Source of the DNA: Pseudopedobacter beijingensis
GTDB taxonomy: Bacteria > Bacteroidota > Bacteroidia > Sphingobacteriales > Sphingobacteriaceae
Assembly: GCF_042678145.1 (NCBI RefSeq)
Contig: NZ_JBHUDG010000044.1
Coordinates: forward strand, 1-64,000
Direction of reading: 5' to 3'
Length of the DNA: 64,000 bases
This document shows positions 28,143 through 36,555 of this stretch, one piece after another (within the stretch, counting starts at the first letter, position 1; every line of letters begins with the position of its first letter). The notes beneath the pieces are model-generated. The model was not told the origin of the DNA. It worked only from the letters and a program-made list of their open reading frames with translations, and ran no database searches. The position numbers and the translations under genes were made by a program.

Positions 28143-28173
28143 TTTGTATTTTGAAAATTTCAATCTATATTTG
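28143..28173 (+). promoter_or_regulatory. Bacteroidetes-type promoter of rpsT
   Basis: TTTG at 28143-28146 and TATATTTG at 28166-28173 are separated by exactly 19 bases, matching the Bacteroidetes -33/-7 consensus (TTTG, N19, TAnnTTTG). The rpsT start lies about 45 bases downstream. Confidence 0.8.
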
Positions 28174-28218
28174 CATCCCCGAATAGGGAAGTTGTATTAA
28201 AGGAATAAAAGCTTAGAA

Positions 28219-28470
28219 ATGGCAAATCATAAATCAGCATTAAAAAGAATTAGATCAAACGCAGCGAAACGCTTACGTAACAGATATCAGGCAAAAACTA
28301 CAAGAACTTTTATTAAAAGGTTACGTACAGCCGCAACAAAAGAAGAAGCAGTAGCATTATTGCCTAAAGTTACTTCTATGTTAGACCGTTTGGCAAAGAA
28401 AAACGTAATACACAAAAATAAAGCAGCTAACAACAAGTCTAAATTGACTAAACTTGTAAACTCTTTATAA
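28219..28470 (+). CDS. rpsT: 30S ribosomal protein S20
   Basis: An 83-residue basic protein of the bS20 family, which binds 16S rRNA in the small subunit. MANHKSALKRIRSNAAKRLR is diagnostic and the length is normal. It has its own promoter and a strong terminator, so it is a monocistronic gene. Confidence 0.97.
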   Translation: MANHKSALKRIRSNAAKRLRNRYQAKTTRTFIKRLRTAATKEEAVALLPKVTSMLDRLAKKNVIHKNKAANNKSKLTKLVNSL

Positions 28471-28500
28471 TAAGAATATATAAGATATTCCTTTTATCTG

Positions 28501-28529
28501 AAAAGCGAGATTTTTAAGTCTCGCTTTTT
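28501..28529 (+). terminator. Hairpin terminator after rpsT
   Basis: AAAAGCGAGA (28501-28510) pairs with TCTCGCTTTT (28519-28528) around an 8-base loop, followed by a T-rich tract. Confidence 0.9.
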
Positions 28530-28565
28530 ATTTTTAATTACCGGGGGTAATTAGTAGATTCAATT

Positions 28566-29279
28566 ATGAATCTGCATTATAAACCAAACATTCCTATCAC
28601 TACCTGGGCTGAAGAGGATAGGCCTCGGGAAAAACTCTTGCTCCATGGCAGAAGAGCACTTTCGGATGCTGAACTTATTGCTATACTGATTGGTACAGGA
28701 AACAGAAATGAATCTGCTGTAGATCTCAGCAAAAGAATTTTACATAATTTTCAGAACGATTTAGGTGTTTTAGCAAGACTTTCTGTGCAGGAACTTTCTA
28801 AATTTAAAGGCATTGGTGAAGCTAAAGCTATTACCATTATGGCTGCTTTGGAATTGGGAAGGCGTAGGAAAGAAACTGAAAATGGAAGAGTAACCAAAAT
28901 AACCTGTTCTAAAGATGCTTATGAGTTATTGCGTCCGGTGTTTGAAGATTTAACTCATGAAGAATTCTGGATGTTAATATTGAATAAAGCTAATAAGGTG
29001 GTGGGCAAAAACCTGGTTTCAAAAGGAGGTTGGGCATCTACTGTTTGTGATCCTAAAGTGGTTTTTAAGACTGCACTGGAATATAATGCGGCAGGTGTAA
29101 TTGTTGCGCATAATCATCCTTCGGGTAATTTAACGCCTAGTGATGCAGATATAGGGTTAACCGGAAGGCTGGTGTCGGGAGGGAGACTTTTAGATTTACC
29201 CATATTTGACCATCTTATTTTTGGAGATGGTTGTTATTATAGCTTTGCGGACGAAGGAAAGATGCCGGGGATGAGGTAG
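28566..29279 (+). CDS. radC: RadC-family JAB domain protein
   Basis: A 237-residue protein with an N-terminal helix-hairpin-helix region (FKGIGEAKAITIMAALELGR) and a C-terminal MPN+/JAB metalloprotease-like domain. The metal motif HNHPSGNLTPSDAD is complete. The historical 'DNA repair protein RadC' label is not well supported experimentally, and the biochemical role is uncertain. Confidence 0.93.
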   Translation: MNLHYKPNIPITTWAEEDRPREKLLLHGRRALSDAELIAILIGTGNRNESAVDLSKRILHNFQNDLGVLARLSVQELSKFKGIGEAKAITIMAALELGRRRKETENGRVTKITCSKDAYELLRPVFEDLTHEEFWMLILNKANKVVGKNLVSKGGWASTVCDPKVVFKTALEYNAAGVIVAHNHPSGNLTPSDADIGLTGRLVSGGRLLDLPIFDHLIFGDGCYYSFADEGKMPGMR

Positions 29280-29442
29280 TGTTTACGGCGTTTCTGGTGT
29301 TGGGCTTCTTTTTTAGTATAATATGTTTTGCTGTTTTAACCAGTAAACCTGTAGGAATATTGAAAAATAAGGAATAGAGAGGGTAAGTTTCGGCAAAATC
29401 TCTCTTAAAATTCCTATTTTTGTGCCTCAGAAAAAGAAGTAA

Positions 29443-31842
29443 ATGAAAATATCATATAATTGGCTAAAGCAATTTCTTGACATTAACTCTTCTCCAGAGG
29501 AAATATCTATAATTTTGACCGCAATTGGTTTAGAGGTAGAGAGCCTTGAACAGGTTCAGGCTATACCTGGTGGTTTAGAAGGTTTAGTGATTGGTTACGT
29601 GAAAGAGGCAGTACAACATCCAAATGCGGATAGACTGCGTGTAACTAAAGTAAATGTAGGCGGAGAAGAGGATTTACAGATAGTTTGTGGAGCACCTAAC
29701 GTAGCGGCCGGACAAAAAGTAGTCGTGGCAACAGTAGGTACAACGGTTTACCCCAAAACCGGTGAGCCATTTAAAATTAGCAAGTCAAAAATTAGAGGTG
29801 AAGTTTCTGAAGGAATGATTTGTGCAGAGGATGAAATAGGTTTAGGCGAATCTCATGATGGTATCATGGTTTTACCTGAAGAAACAGCGGTGGGTATTTT
29901 GGCAAAAGCATATTTTAATCTTAATGATGACTATTTGTATGAAATAGGGCTGACACCAAACAGGGCAGACGCTGCGTCGCACCTGGGAGTAGCCAGAGAT
30001 ATAGCTGCGTATCTGGAGATTCCGGTGAAAATGCCTAAGGTAGATTCTTTTAAAATAGATTCAACAACAAGTTCTTTCCAACTAGAGGTAGAAGCAGAAG
30101 ATCTTGCGCCAAGATATAGTGGGGTAACAATTTCCGGAGTAGAAGTTAAGGAATCTCCGCAATGGTTAAAAGAAAAATTGGCGGTAATAGGTATCAGAAG
30201 TATTAACAATATTGTAGATGTGACCAATTATGTGCTTCACGATTTGGGACAGCCTTTACATGCTTTTGATGCTGGTGAGATAAAAGGACATAAAGTTGTA
30301 GTGAGAAGAGCGGGCAGTGAAGTGAGCTTTGTTACACTGGATGGCATAGAAAGAAAGCTACAGAAAGAAGACCTGGTTATCTGTGATGAAAAGGACCCGA
30401 TGTGTATAGCTGGTGTTTTTGGAGGAGAGGTTTCGGGAGTTAAAGAAAGTACTCAAGATATTTTTCTGGAAAGTGCATATTTTAATGCCGTATCTGTTAG
30501 AAAAACCTCGAAGAGGTTGGGCTTGAAAACAGATTCGTCTTTCAGGTTTGAGAGAGGGACAGATCCGGAAATTACGGTATATGCATTGAAAAGGGCAGCT
30601 TTATTGATTCAGGAAGTCGCAGGTGGAAATATATCTTCAGCTATTTTTGATCATTACCCTCATCCTGTACAGGATTTTAAAGTAGAATTGTCTATTGACC
30701 GGGTTAATAGTTTAATTGGCCAGGAGATAGGGGATGATAAAATAAAGTCTATAATTAAAAATCTTGGAATTAAGGTAGTTGCAGATAAAGGCAAGGTACT
30801 GGATTTAGAAGTGCCAACCTATAAAGTGGATGTAACCAGAGAAGTAGATGTTGTAGAAGAAATTTTGCGTATTTATGGTTATGATAATATTGTTATCCCT
30901 TCTAAAGTAAATGCCTCACTAAATTATACCTCCAAACCAGATAAAGAAACTGTACAGCAGACTATCTCTGATATGCTTTCTGCAAATGGCTTTTTTGAGA
31001 TCTTATCTAATTCGCTTACCAAATCTGCTTATTCAAAAGATTTGGAGCATGCAGTAAAGATTTTGAATCCTTTGAGTTCTGATTTAGATGTTATGCGTCA
31101 GTCATTGGTGTATTCTGGATTAGAAGCCGTTGCTTATAACAGTAACCGCAAAAATCAGGATCTGAAGTTGTATGAGTTTGGTAAGATTTATAACGTAGAG
31201 GAGGATAAATATCAGGAAAATGCAGAGCTGGCTATATTTCTTACCGGAAAGTATAGTAGTGCCGTATGGAATACAGAAGGATCTCATACAGATTTCTATA
31301 AAATAAAATCTGTTGTTGATAGTATTTTACAGCGATTGAATATTACCAATTTAAATTCTGATGAATTAGATCATGTAGATTTCGCTTATGGAGTGCAGTA
31401 CAGAAAAGGACCTAAGACATTGGTGAGGTTTGGAAAGGTTTCTGATGCTGCTGCAAAATTAACAGATGTAGATAAACCTGTATATGCTGCTGTTTTTAAT
31501 TGGGATTTGATATTTACCATTATAAAAAACAACAAAATTAGCTATAAGGAAGTGGCTAAATTTCCAGCGGTTAGACGTGATCTTTCTATGTTGCTGGATA
31601 AATCGGTTACTTTTGAACAGCTGAAAAAGATAGCTTTAAAGGTAGAGAGAGGTTTGTTGAAAGCAGTAGATGTTTTTGATGTCTACCAGGGAGATAAGTT
31701 GCCTGAAGGTAAGAAATCATATGCGTTAAGCTTTATTTTGCAGGACGATGAGAAGACTTTGACAGATAAGCAGATCGATTCGGTAATGCAGAAATTAATT
31801 CTTAACTTAGAAAAAGAATCAGGTGCAGAAATTAGAAAATAA
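29443..31842 (+). CDS. pheT: Phenylalanine--tRNA ligase beta subunit
   Basis: A 799-residue subunit of the alpha2-beta2 PheRS. It has the N-terminal tRNA-binding OB domain (about 40-155, VTKVNVGGEEDLQIVCGAPN), the B3/B4 editing domain (about 210-390), the B5 domain (about 400-475), the catalytic-like core, and the C-terminal anticodon-binding FDX-ACB domain (FPAVRRDLSMLLDKSVTFEQ). pheS is not in this window, so the genes are split. A -7-like TATTTTTG lies at 29415-29422. It is followed 6 bases later by a small coiled-coil gene and zapA. Confidence 0.97.
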   Translation: MKISYNWLKQFLDINSSPEEISIILTAIGLEVESLEQVQAIPGGLEGLVIGYVKEAVQHPNADRLRVTKVNVGGEEDLQIVCGAPNVAAGQKVVVATVGTTVYPKTGEPFKISKSKIRGEVSEGMICAEDEIGLGESHDGIMVLPEETAVGILAKAYFNLNDDYLYEIGLTPNRADAASHLGVARDIAAYLEIPVKMPKVDSFKIDSTTSSFQLEVEAEDLAPRYSGVTISGVEVKESPQWLKEKLAVIGIRSINNIVDVTNYVLHDLGQPLHAFDAGEIKGHKVVVRRAGSEVSFVTLDGIERKLQKEDLVICDEKDPMCIAGVFGGEVSGVKESTQDIFLESAYFNAVSVRKTSKRLGLKTDSSFRFERGTDPEITVYALKRAALLIQEVAGGNISSAIFDHYPHPVQDFKVELSIDRVNSLIGQEIGDDKIKSIIKNLGIKVVADKGKVLDLEVPTYKVDVTREVDVVEEILRIYGYDNIVIPSKVNASLNYTSKPDKETVQQTISDMLSANGFFEILSNSLTKSAYSKDLEHAVKILNPLSSDLDVMRQSLVYSGLEAVAYNSNRKNQDLKLYEFGKIYNVEEDKYQENAELAIFLTGKYSSAVWNTEGSHTDFYKIKSVVDSILQRLNITNLNSDELDHVDFAYGVQYRKGPKTLVRFGKVSDAAAKLTDVDKPVYAAVFNWDLIFTIIKNNKISYKEVAKFPAVRRDLSMLLDKSVTFEQLKKIALKVERGLLKAVDVFDVYQGDKLPEGKKSYALSFILQDDEKTLTDKQIDSVMQKLILNLEKESGAEIRK

Positions 31843-31848
31843 AGATTG

Positions 31849-32139
31849 ATGTCTGTTTTAGCACAAAAATTAGATCGGGTTCTGGCCCGCACCCAGGAAC
31901 TGATAAATTTAGCAAATGCTTTACAGGAGCATAACGACCTTTTAAGCCTTGAAAATCAGTCTTTGAAGGTAGCTTTGAATACCAGTGAAGATAAACGAAA
32001 AGAGCTTGAAGAATCGGTAAGAGTACTGAAACTTGCGAAAAGTTTAGAAGGTTCAAATGAAAAAACACTTGACATAAAGCAAAAAATTAACGAATTTGTG
32101 CGGGAAATAGATAAATGTATTGTATTGCTTAAAAAGTAA
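31849..32139 (+). CDS. Small coiled-coil protein between pheT and zapA
   Basis: A 96-residue protein, mostly helical with heptad patterns (ELINLANALQEHNDLLSLEN...; RKELEESVRVLKLAKSLEGS). No catalytic motif is seen. It lies 6 bases after pheT and 24 bases before zapA on the same strand. This order suggests a link to cell division or a ZapB-like coiled-coil partner, which is only an inference. The ATG at 31849 follows an in-frame TTG at 31846; the ATG is preferred. Confidence 0.75.
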   Translation: MSVLAQKLDRVLARTQELINLANALQEHNDLLSLENQSLKVALNTSEDKRKELEESVRVLKLAKSLEGSNEKTLDIKQKINEFVREIDKCIVLLKK

Positions 32140-32163
32140 TGCAAGGTGAATTGAAACTCAAAT

Positions 32164-32460
32164 ATGGGAGATATCTCCATAAAAATAAATATTGCTGATC
32201 GTGTCTATCCCTTAAAGATAGATTCAGATGAAGAGGAATTAGTGAGAAGGGCTGCTAAATTAATTAACGACCGTATAAAAGAATTTCAAGAAAATTATGC
32301 GGTAAAAGATAAACAAGATTTGCTTTCTATGTGTGTGTTACATTACGCAACATCATCATTAAAAGCAGAAAAAAAGGCTAGCAATGAAGATACAGACCTG
32401 GCCGAAAAAGTTTATAGTTTAGACAGTGTTTTGGCTGATTTTTTTGAACAGAAAAAGTAA
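32164..32460 (+). CDS. zapA: Cell division protein ZapA
   Basis: A 98-residue ZapA homolog that bundles FtsZ filaments at the division site. The N-terminal sheet (SIKINIADRVYPLKIDSDEE) and the long C-terminal helix beginning with EELVRRAAKLINDRIKEFQE are typical. A structured RNA candidate follows immediately, an order that resembles zapA-ssrS in E. coli. Confidence 0.9.
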   Translation: MGDISIKINIADRVYPLKIDSDEEELVRRAAKLINDRIKEFQENYAVKDKQDLLSMCVLHYATSSLKAEKKASNEDTDLAEKVYSLDSVLADFFEQKK

Positions 32461-32501
32461 TATAATCGTTCTTTATACATAGTTCGAGTTTTAAGAAATT
32501 T

Positions 32502-32684
32502 AACCGCAGTTAAATTTTAGGTTTCACTATTAAAAACTTAACATTTCGATATTAAGGAAGGTATGTGGACACAAGTTTTCGTTTCATCCTCAATAAGGAG
32601 GATTATCCTGAGAGCTTTTTACCTTAAACCTGCAATAAGAAGTTTACAATACATGAAATCTAAATTTAGTTGCGGTTTTTTTTT
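32502..32684 (+). ncRNA. ssrS: Probable 6S RNA (SsrS)
   Basis: About 183 bases between zapA and rny. The ends pair: AACCGCAGTTAAATTTTAGG with following TTTCA (from 32502) is nearly complementary to 32654-32677 (TGAAATCTAAATTTAGTTGC then GGTT). Nine T follow, acting as a terminator. Inside, AAACTT/AAGTTT (32534-32539, 32640-32645) and AAGGTA/TACCTT can pair. A perfect apical hairpin ATCCTC-AATAAG-GAGGAT closes at 32586-32603. This long rod with an interrupted centre, the size, and the zapA neighbour fit 6S RNA, which binds RNA polymerase holoenzyme. Family assignment needs a covariance search. Confidence 0.65.
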
Positions 32685-32700
32685 AACTTAAAAACATTGT

Positions 32701-34263
32701 ATGGAAATTTTTATTTATCTCGCTATAGCCATCATCGCTTTTGGTATAGGGATTATAGCAGGGAGATATTTACTTAGACAGTTACTTAGGCAGCAAGAGG
32801 TAGCGGCTCAGGCCAAAGTAAAAAAGATATTGAAAGATGCTGAAAGCAATGCCGAACTTTTGAAAAAGAATAAGTTGCTGGAAGCTAAAGAGAAATTCTT
32901 GCAAATGAAAACAGATCATGAGCAGGAAGTTAATCAGCGTAACCAGAATGTAGCGCAGAAAGAGAATACGCTTAAACAAAAAGAGCAATCTCTAAACCAA
33001 AAACTGGAAAATCAGAACAGAAAAGAGCAGGAGTTAGATAATCAGCGTAAAAAGTTAGATCATCAGCTGGAGATTGTTGAAAAGAAACAAGAAGAGGTTG
33101 AGGTAATGAAAGCACAGCACATTAAAGAGCTGGAAAACATCGCAGGGTTATCGGCAGAAGAAGCTAAATTGCAATTGGAGGCTAATTTGAAGGAAGAAGC
33201 CAGAACCAATGCTATGGTTCAGATTAAGGATATTATAGACGACGCTAAACTAACGGCAGCTAAAGAGGCTAAAAAAGTTGTTATTCAAACAATACAACGT
33301 ACGGCTACTGAATCGGCAATAGAAAACACAGTTTCTATTTTTAATATCGAAAACGACGAAATTAAAGGACGTATTATCGGTAGAGAGGGTAGAAATATAA
33401 GAGCGTTAGAAGCAGCTACGGGAATAGAGATTATTGTAGATGATACTCCTGAGGCTATTATATTATCAGGTTTTGATCCGGTAAGACGTGAAATTGCCCG
33501 TTTGGCACTACACCGTCTCGTAACAGATGGTCGTATACACCCGGCAAGAATAGAAGAAGTGGTTGCCAAAACCCAAAAGCAAATAGAAGAAGAGATTGTA
33601 GAGATTGGTGAAAGAACCGTTATCGATTTAGGTATCCATGGTTTACATCCTGAACTGATTAGAATGGTTGGACGTATGAGATATCGTTCATCCTATGGAC
33701 AAAATCTTTTACAACACTCTCGTGAAGTAGCTAATTTCTGTGCAACTATGGCATCGGAATTGGGGTTAAATGCTAAACTGGCTAAAAGAGCAGGTTTGTT
33801 ACATGATATTGGAAAAGTGCCTGATGATAATCCGGAATTGCCACACGCCATTTTGGGAATGCAGCTGGCAGAGAAATATAAGGAACATCCTGATGTTTGT
33901 AATGCCATTGGAGCGCACCATGACGAGATTGAGATGACTTCTTTGATATCGCCAATTGTACAGGCTTGTGACGCTATTTCAGGCGCAAGACCGGGTGCAA
34001 GAAGAGAAGTGGTAGAAAGCTATATCCGCAGGCTAAAAGAGCTGGAGAGCCTGGCTATGTCTTACCCTGGGGTAGAGAAAACTTTTGCTATTCAGGCGGG
34101 AAGAGAATTACGTGTTGTAGTGGAAAGTGAGAAAATAAGCGATGCACAATCAGAAATTTTAGCGGCTGATATCTCTAATAGGATTCAAACCGAAATGACT
34201 TATCCGGGACAGATTAAGGTTACTGTAATAAGAGAAACCAGATCTGTTGCTTATGCTAAATAA
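32701..34263 (+). CDS. rny: Ribonuclease Y
   Basis: A 520-residue membrane-anchored endoribonuclease that starts mRNA decay. An N-terminal helix (about 3-22) is followed by a long coiled coil (about 30-190), a KH domain with GRIIGREGRNIRALEAATG (about 220-240) and an HD domain with LLHDIGKVPDDNPELPHAIL. All domains are in the usual order and at normal length. A strong terminator follows. Confidence 0.96.
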   Translation: MEIFIYLAIAIIAFGIGIIAGRYLLRQLLRQQEVAAQAKVKKILKDAESNAELLKKNKLLEAKEKFLQMKTDHEQEVNQRNQNVAQKENTLKQKEQSLNQKLENQNRKEQELDNQRKKLDHQLEIVEKKQEEVEVMKAQHIKELENIAGLSAEEAKLQLEANLKEEARTNAMVQIKDIIDDAKLTAAKEAKKVVIQTIQRTATESAIENTVSIFNIENDEIKGRIIGREGRNIRALEAATGIEIIVDDTPEAIILSGFDPVRREIARLALHRLVTDGRIHPARIEEVVAKTQKQIEEEIVEIGERTVIDLGIHGLHPELIRMVGRMRYRSSYGQNLLQHSREVANFCATMASELGLNAKLAKRAGLLHDIGKVPDDNPELPHAILGMQLAEKYKEHPDVCNAIGAHHDEIEMTSLISPIVQACDAISGARPGARREVVESYIRRLKELESLAMSYPGVEKTFAIQAGRELRVVVESEKISDAQSEILAADISNRIQTEMTYPGQIKVTVIRETRSVAYAK

Positions 34264-34282
34264 GAATAGAAATTAAATATAG

Positions 34283-34316
34283 AAAAGCCTTTCTTAATAT
34301 TGAGAAAGGCTTTTTT
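34283..34316 (+). terminator. Hairpin terminator after rny
   Basis: AAAAGCCTTTCT (34283-34294) pairs with AGAAAGGC plus TTTT (34303-34314) and ends in a run of six T. Confidence 0.9.
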
Positions 34317-34404
34317 GTTGAAGAGGATTTATACAGGCTTTCCAATTTACATCTGAATAAAACTCTTATCTTTACGGGCAGTTTTCAGAAACTTTCAAAA
34401 TATC

Positions 34405-34911
34405 ATGTCTAAAGAAAAAGAACAGCCCAGAGAAATAGATAAATTATTTAAAGAATACACTGAATATCATCAGAACAAAACAAATATAAATCTTCGGTAT
34501 CTGTTTGTTCCTTTGTTTATATTTAGTTGTATGGGCTTAATTACAGCTACGCCGTTTCCACATCTTGCATTTCTGGGAAAGTATAATATGTTTATCAATT
34601 GGTTTTCTGTTGCGTTAGCTATTGCTATATATTATTACCTGAAATTATCTCCTTTATTATCATACCTGATGTTATTTACATTTGGTGCATTGTATTTTTT
34701 TATTGTGCAGTTAGAATATGTAGAACAAGGGGGAGGACCTCGCTTATGGCAGGTTAGTGCTGTACTTTTTGTTATTTCTTTAATAGGATTATTGTGGGGG
34801 GGATCTTTAGAAAAGAAGAAAAGTTCTTTATGGCAAAAAATGCACTTTATAGTTATCGCTCCAGTTTGGATGTGGTTTCAGCTGGTGAAACGCTTTAACT
34901 GGAGATACTAA
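34405..34911 (+). CDS. Mpo1-like (DUF962) membrane protein
   Basis: A 168-residue protein with about four membrane helices. The N-terminus IDKLFKEYTEYHQNKTN followed by a helix matches the Mpo1/YGL010W (DUF962) pattern, including the Tyr-x-x-x-His-x-Asn motif. The yeast member is an iron-dependent dioxygenase of 2-hydroxy fatty acids, a lipid class related to sphingolipids made by Sphingobacteriaceae. The second His motif of the family is degenerate here (WQKMHFIVIAPV), so activity is uncertain. Confidence 0.65.
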   Translation: MSKEKEQPREIDKLFKEYTEYHQNKTNINLRYLFVPLFIFSCMGLITATPFPHLAFLGKYNMFINWFSVALAIAIYYYLKLSPLLSYLMLFTFGALYFFIVQLEYVEQGGGPRLWQVSAVLFVISLIGLLWGGSLEKKKSSLWQKMHFIVIAPVWMWFQLVKRFNWRY

Positions 34912-34951
34912 TTTCTAAGTTTGGTATTTCTATAGATAAGTAGATGATCGT

Positions 34952-35007
34952 AAAAGTGGGTGTATTCTAAGTTTGTTTGAAACAAACTTGGAATACACCC
35001 ACTTTTT
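34952..35007. terminator. Very long bidirectional terminator palindrome
   Basis: AAAAGTGGGTGTATTCTAAG then TTTGTTT (34952-34978) pairs with 34980-35006 over 27 positions, with a single G-U pair and almost no loop. A-rich and T-rich ends on both sides suit termination from both directions between the convergent 34405 and 35036 genes. Confidence 0.85.
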
Positions 35008-35035
35008 GTTACTCAGTTTTTTTTAATACTCTTTT

Positions 35036-36232
35036 TTATTGCTTAATAAGTTTTGTGGAGTAATTTTTATTCCCATTTATTTTTAAGATATATATACCAC
35101 TATTTAAGGATGATAAATGTTGATTTAAATAGTCTTCTATTTCAATAACAGAACCCTGCTTGCCTATTACTTTTTTTCCATCCATAGTAACCAAATCCAT
35201 TAGAATATTATTACCATTCTCCGGTATATCCAATTTTATTTCGCCAATTACCGGATTGGGATATACTCGTATGATATTCTGAAGATCAGTAAAAATGTTA
35301 ATAAACCTAATCTCCGGGAAATAGGAGAAATCACTATTTTTATCTGTTTGTTTAAGACGATAGTAATTTATACCGCTTAATGGAGAAAAATCTGTAGCTG
35401 TATAAATTTGTTTATCCATACTTGTTCCTGTTGTGGGTACCGTTATAATAGATGTAAATGAATTCCCGTCTTTCGAACGTTCTATGGTGAAAAAATCGTT
35501 ATTGCTTTCAGATGCTGTACTGAAGTTAAAGCTAACAGTGTTACCGGTTTTATTTGCAATAAAAGATGTAAAGTTTACCGGTAAAGTAGTTTCGTGTTGA
35601 ATGTTGATTTTACCAACAGCTATCCTGTCACGGGAACCGGTAGAACCATTAGATTCCCAGTATATCCATCTTAACTGCACATTGCTGTTGTTATTACAAG
35701 TAGCAGGTAGTCTGAAAGTGAAATTTTGAGCACTAGTGATACCTTCTGTTTTTCCTTGAGAGGTATATACATGTGAAGCGTCTCCTAAATCAATAAAGTT
35801 GCCGCTATTGCCAATTCTATACTGTAAAGCAATGCTGTTGTCTCTGCTGGTTTGTTGTAATACGGTTGTGCAAGTCCAGCTTACATCAATATCCGCTTTT
35901 CCTGTCGTATTTATTGCTATAACTATTGCACCTGCAGCATTTGAGCCAGATGCTAATAAACCAATGCCATTTGCTCCCTCTGCGCTCCATCCTCCAGAAT
36001 TTGAAGTGCTACTGATAGGCAGATCTCCATTTCCCGGAGCTATAGTTCTGGTTGTTGGTATACTACCCGTTGTAGTTCCAAACCTATGCGAAACTATACT
36101 GGAAGGTAATGTTGTTCCAGATACATTTCCCATTGTAAAAGGTAATGCCTGTACATTAGGAGTAGATTGTGGAAATACTGCCAGAGGTGAAAGCAGTAAT
36201 GTAATCATTGATAAAAGTAAAGATTTTTTCAT
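35036..36232 (-). CDS. Secreted protein with T9SS type A sorting domain
   Basis: A 398-residue exported protein. A signal peptide (to about residue 20) leads into a beta-rich domain (about 25-215) resembling a lectin-like or jelly-roll fold. A fibronectin-like linker follows (LPVNFTSFIANKTGNTVSFN..., typical of T9SS cargo). The C-terminal sorting domain (about 320-398) has VYPNPVIGEIKLDI and LNSGIYILKINGNKNYSTKL. Proteins of this type cross the outer membrane through the type IX system. No catalytic motif was recognised. Confidence 0.85.
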   Translation of the reverse strand: MKKSLLLSMITLLLSPLAVFPQSTPNVQALPFTMGNVSGTTLPSSIVSHRFGTTTGSIPTTRTIAPGNGDLPISSTSNSGGWSAEGANGIGLLASGSNAAGAIVIAINTTGKADIDVSWTCTTVLQQTSRDNSIALQYRIGNSGNFIDLGDASHVYTSQGKTEGITSAQNFTFRLPATCNNNSNVQLRWIYWESNGSTGSRDRIAVGKINIQHETTLPVNFTSFIANKTGNTVSFNFSTASESNNDFFTIERSKDGNSFTSIITVPTTGTSMDKQIYTATDFSPLSGINYYRLKQTDKNSDFSYFPEIRFINIFTDLQNIIRVYPNPVIGEIKLDIPENGNNILMDLVTMDGKKVIGKQGSVIEIEDYLNQHLSSLNSGIYILKINGNKNYSTKLIKQ

Positions 36233-36555
36233 AATTCTAGTTTTGATACAAACATAAAGTGATGTTGTAACTTATAGGTAAACAGGTTGTTATGTTTTTA
36301 TTGTGAGTGTGTTGACTAAAATAGGCTACGAAATAAGGATACTGGGCAGTTTGTATAAGGTTTATCCGAGTTGTTTTTACGAATAGAGCTGTTTTAGAGA
36401 AAACAAAGGAAAGCAGGTTTACTTTTTTATATCTGCTTTAATGTTAATATAAGATACTCAATAGTTTAATATACCCTCTCTACTTTTAACCACTGAGTTT
36501 TAGGTGAATACAAAATTCTGTTTTCAATCAATACTCATCTGTTAAATTATATTAT
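36233..36555. other. Divergent promoter region between two T9SS cargo genes
   Basis: 323 bases of AT-rich DNA separating two divergently transcribed secreted-protein genes. No coding frame, repeat or clear -33/-7 pair was recognised. Confidence 0.5.

Noticed and set aside
32604..32616. CTGAGAG motif suggesting a TPP riboswitch
   Set aside because: The rest of the TPP aptamer is missing and the element sits inside the 6S-like RNA, upstream of rny rather than a thiamine gene.
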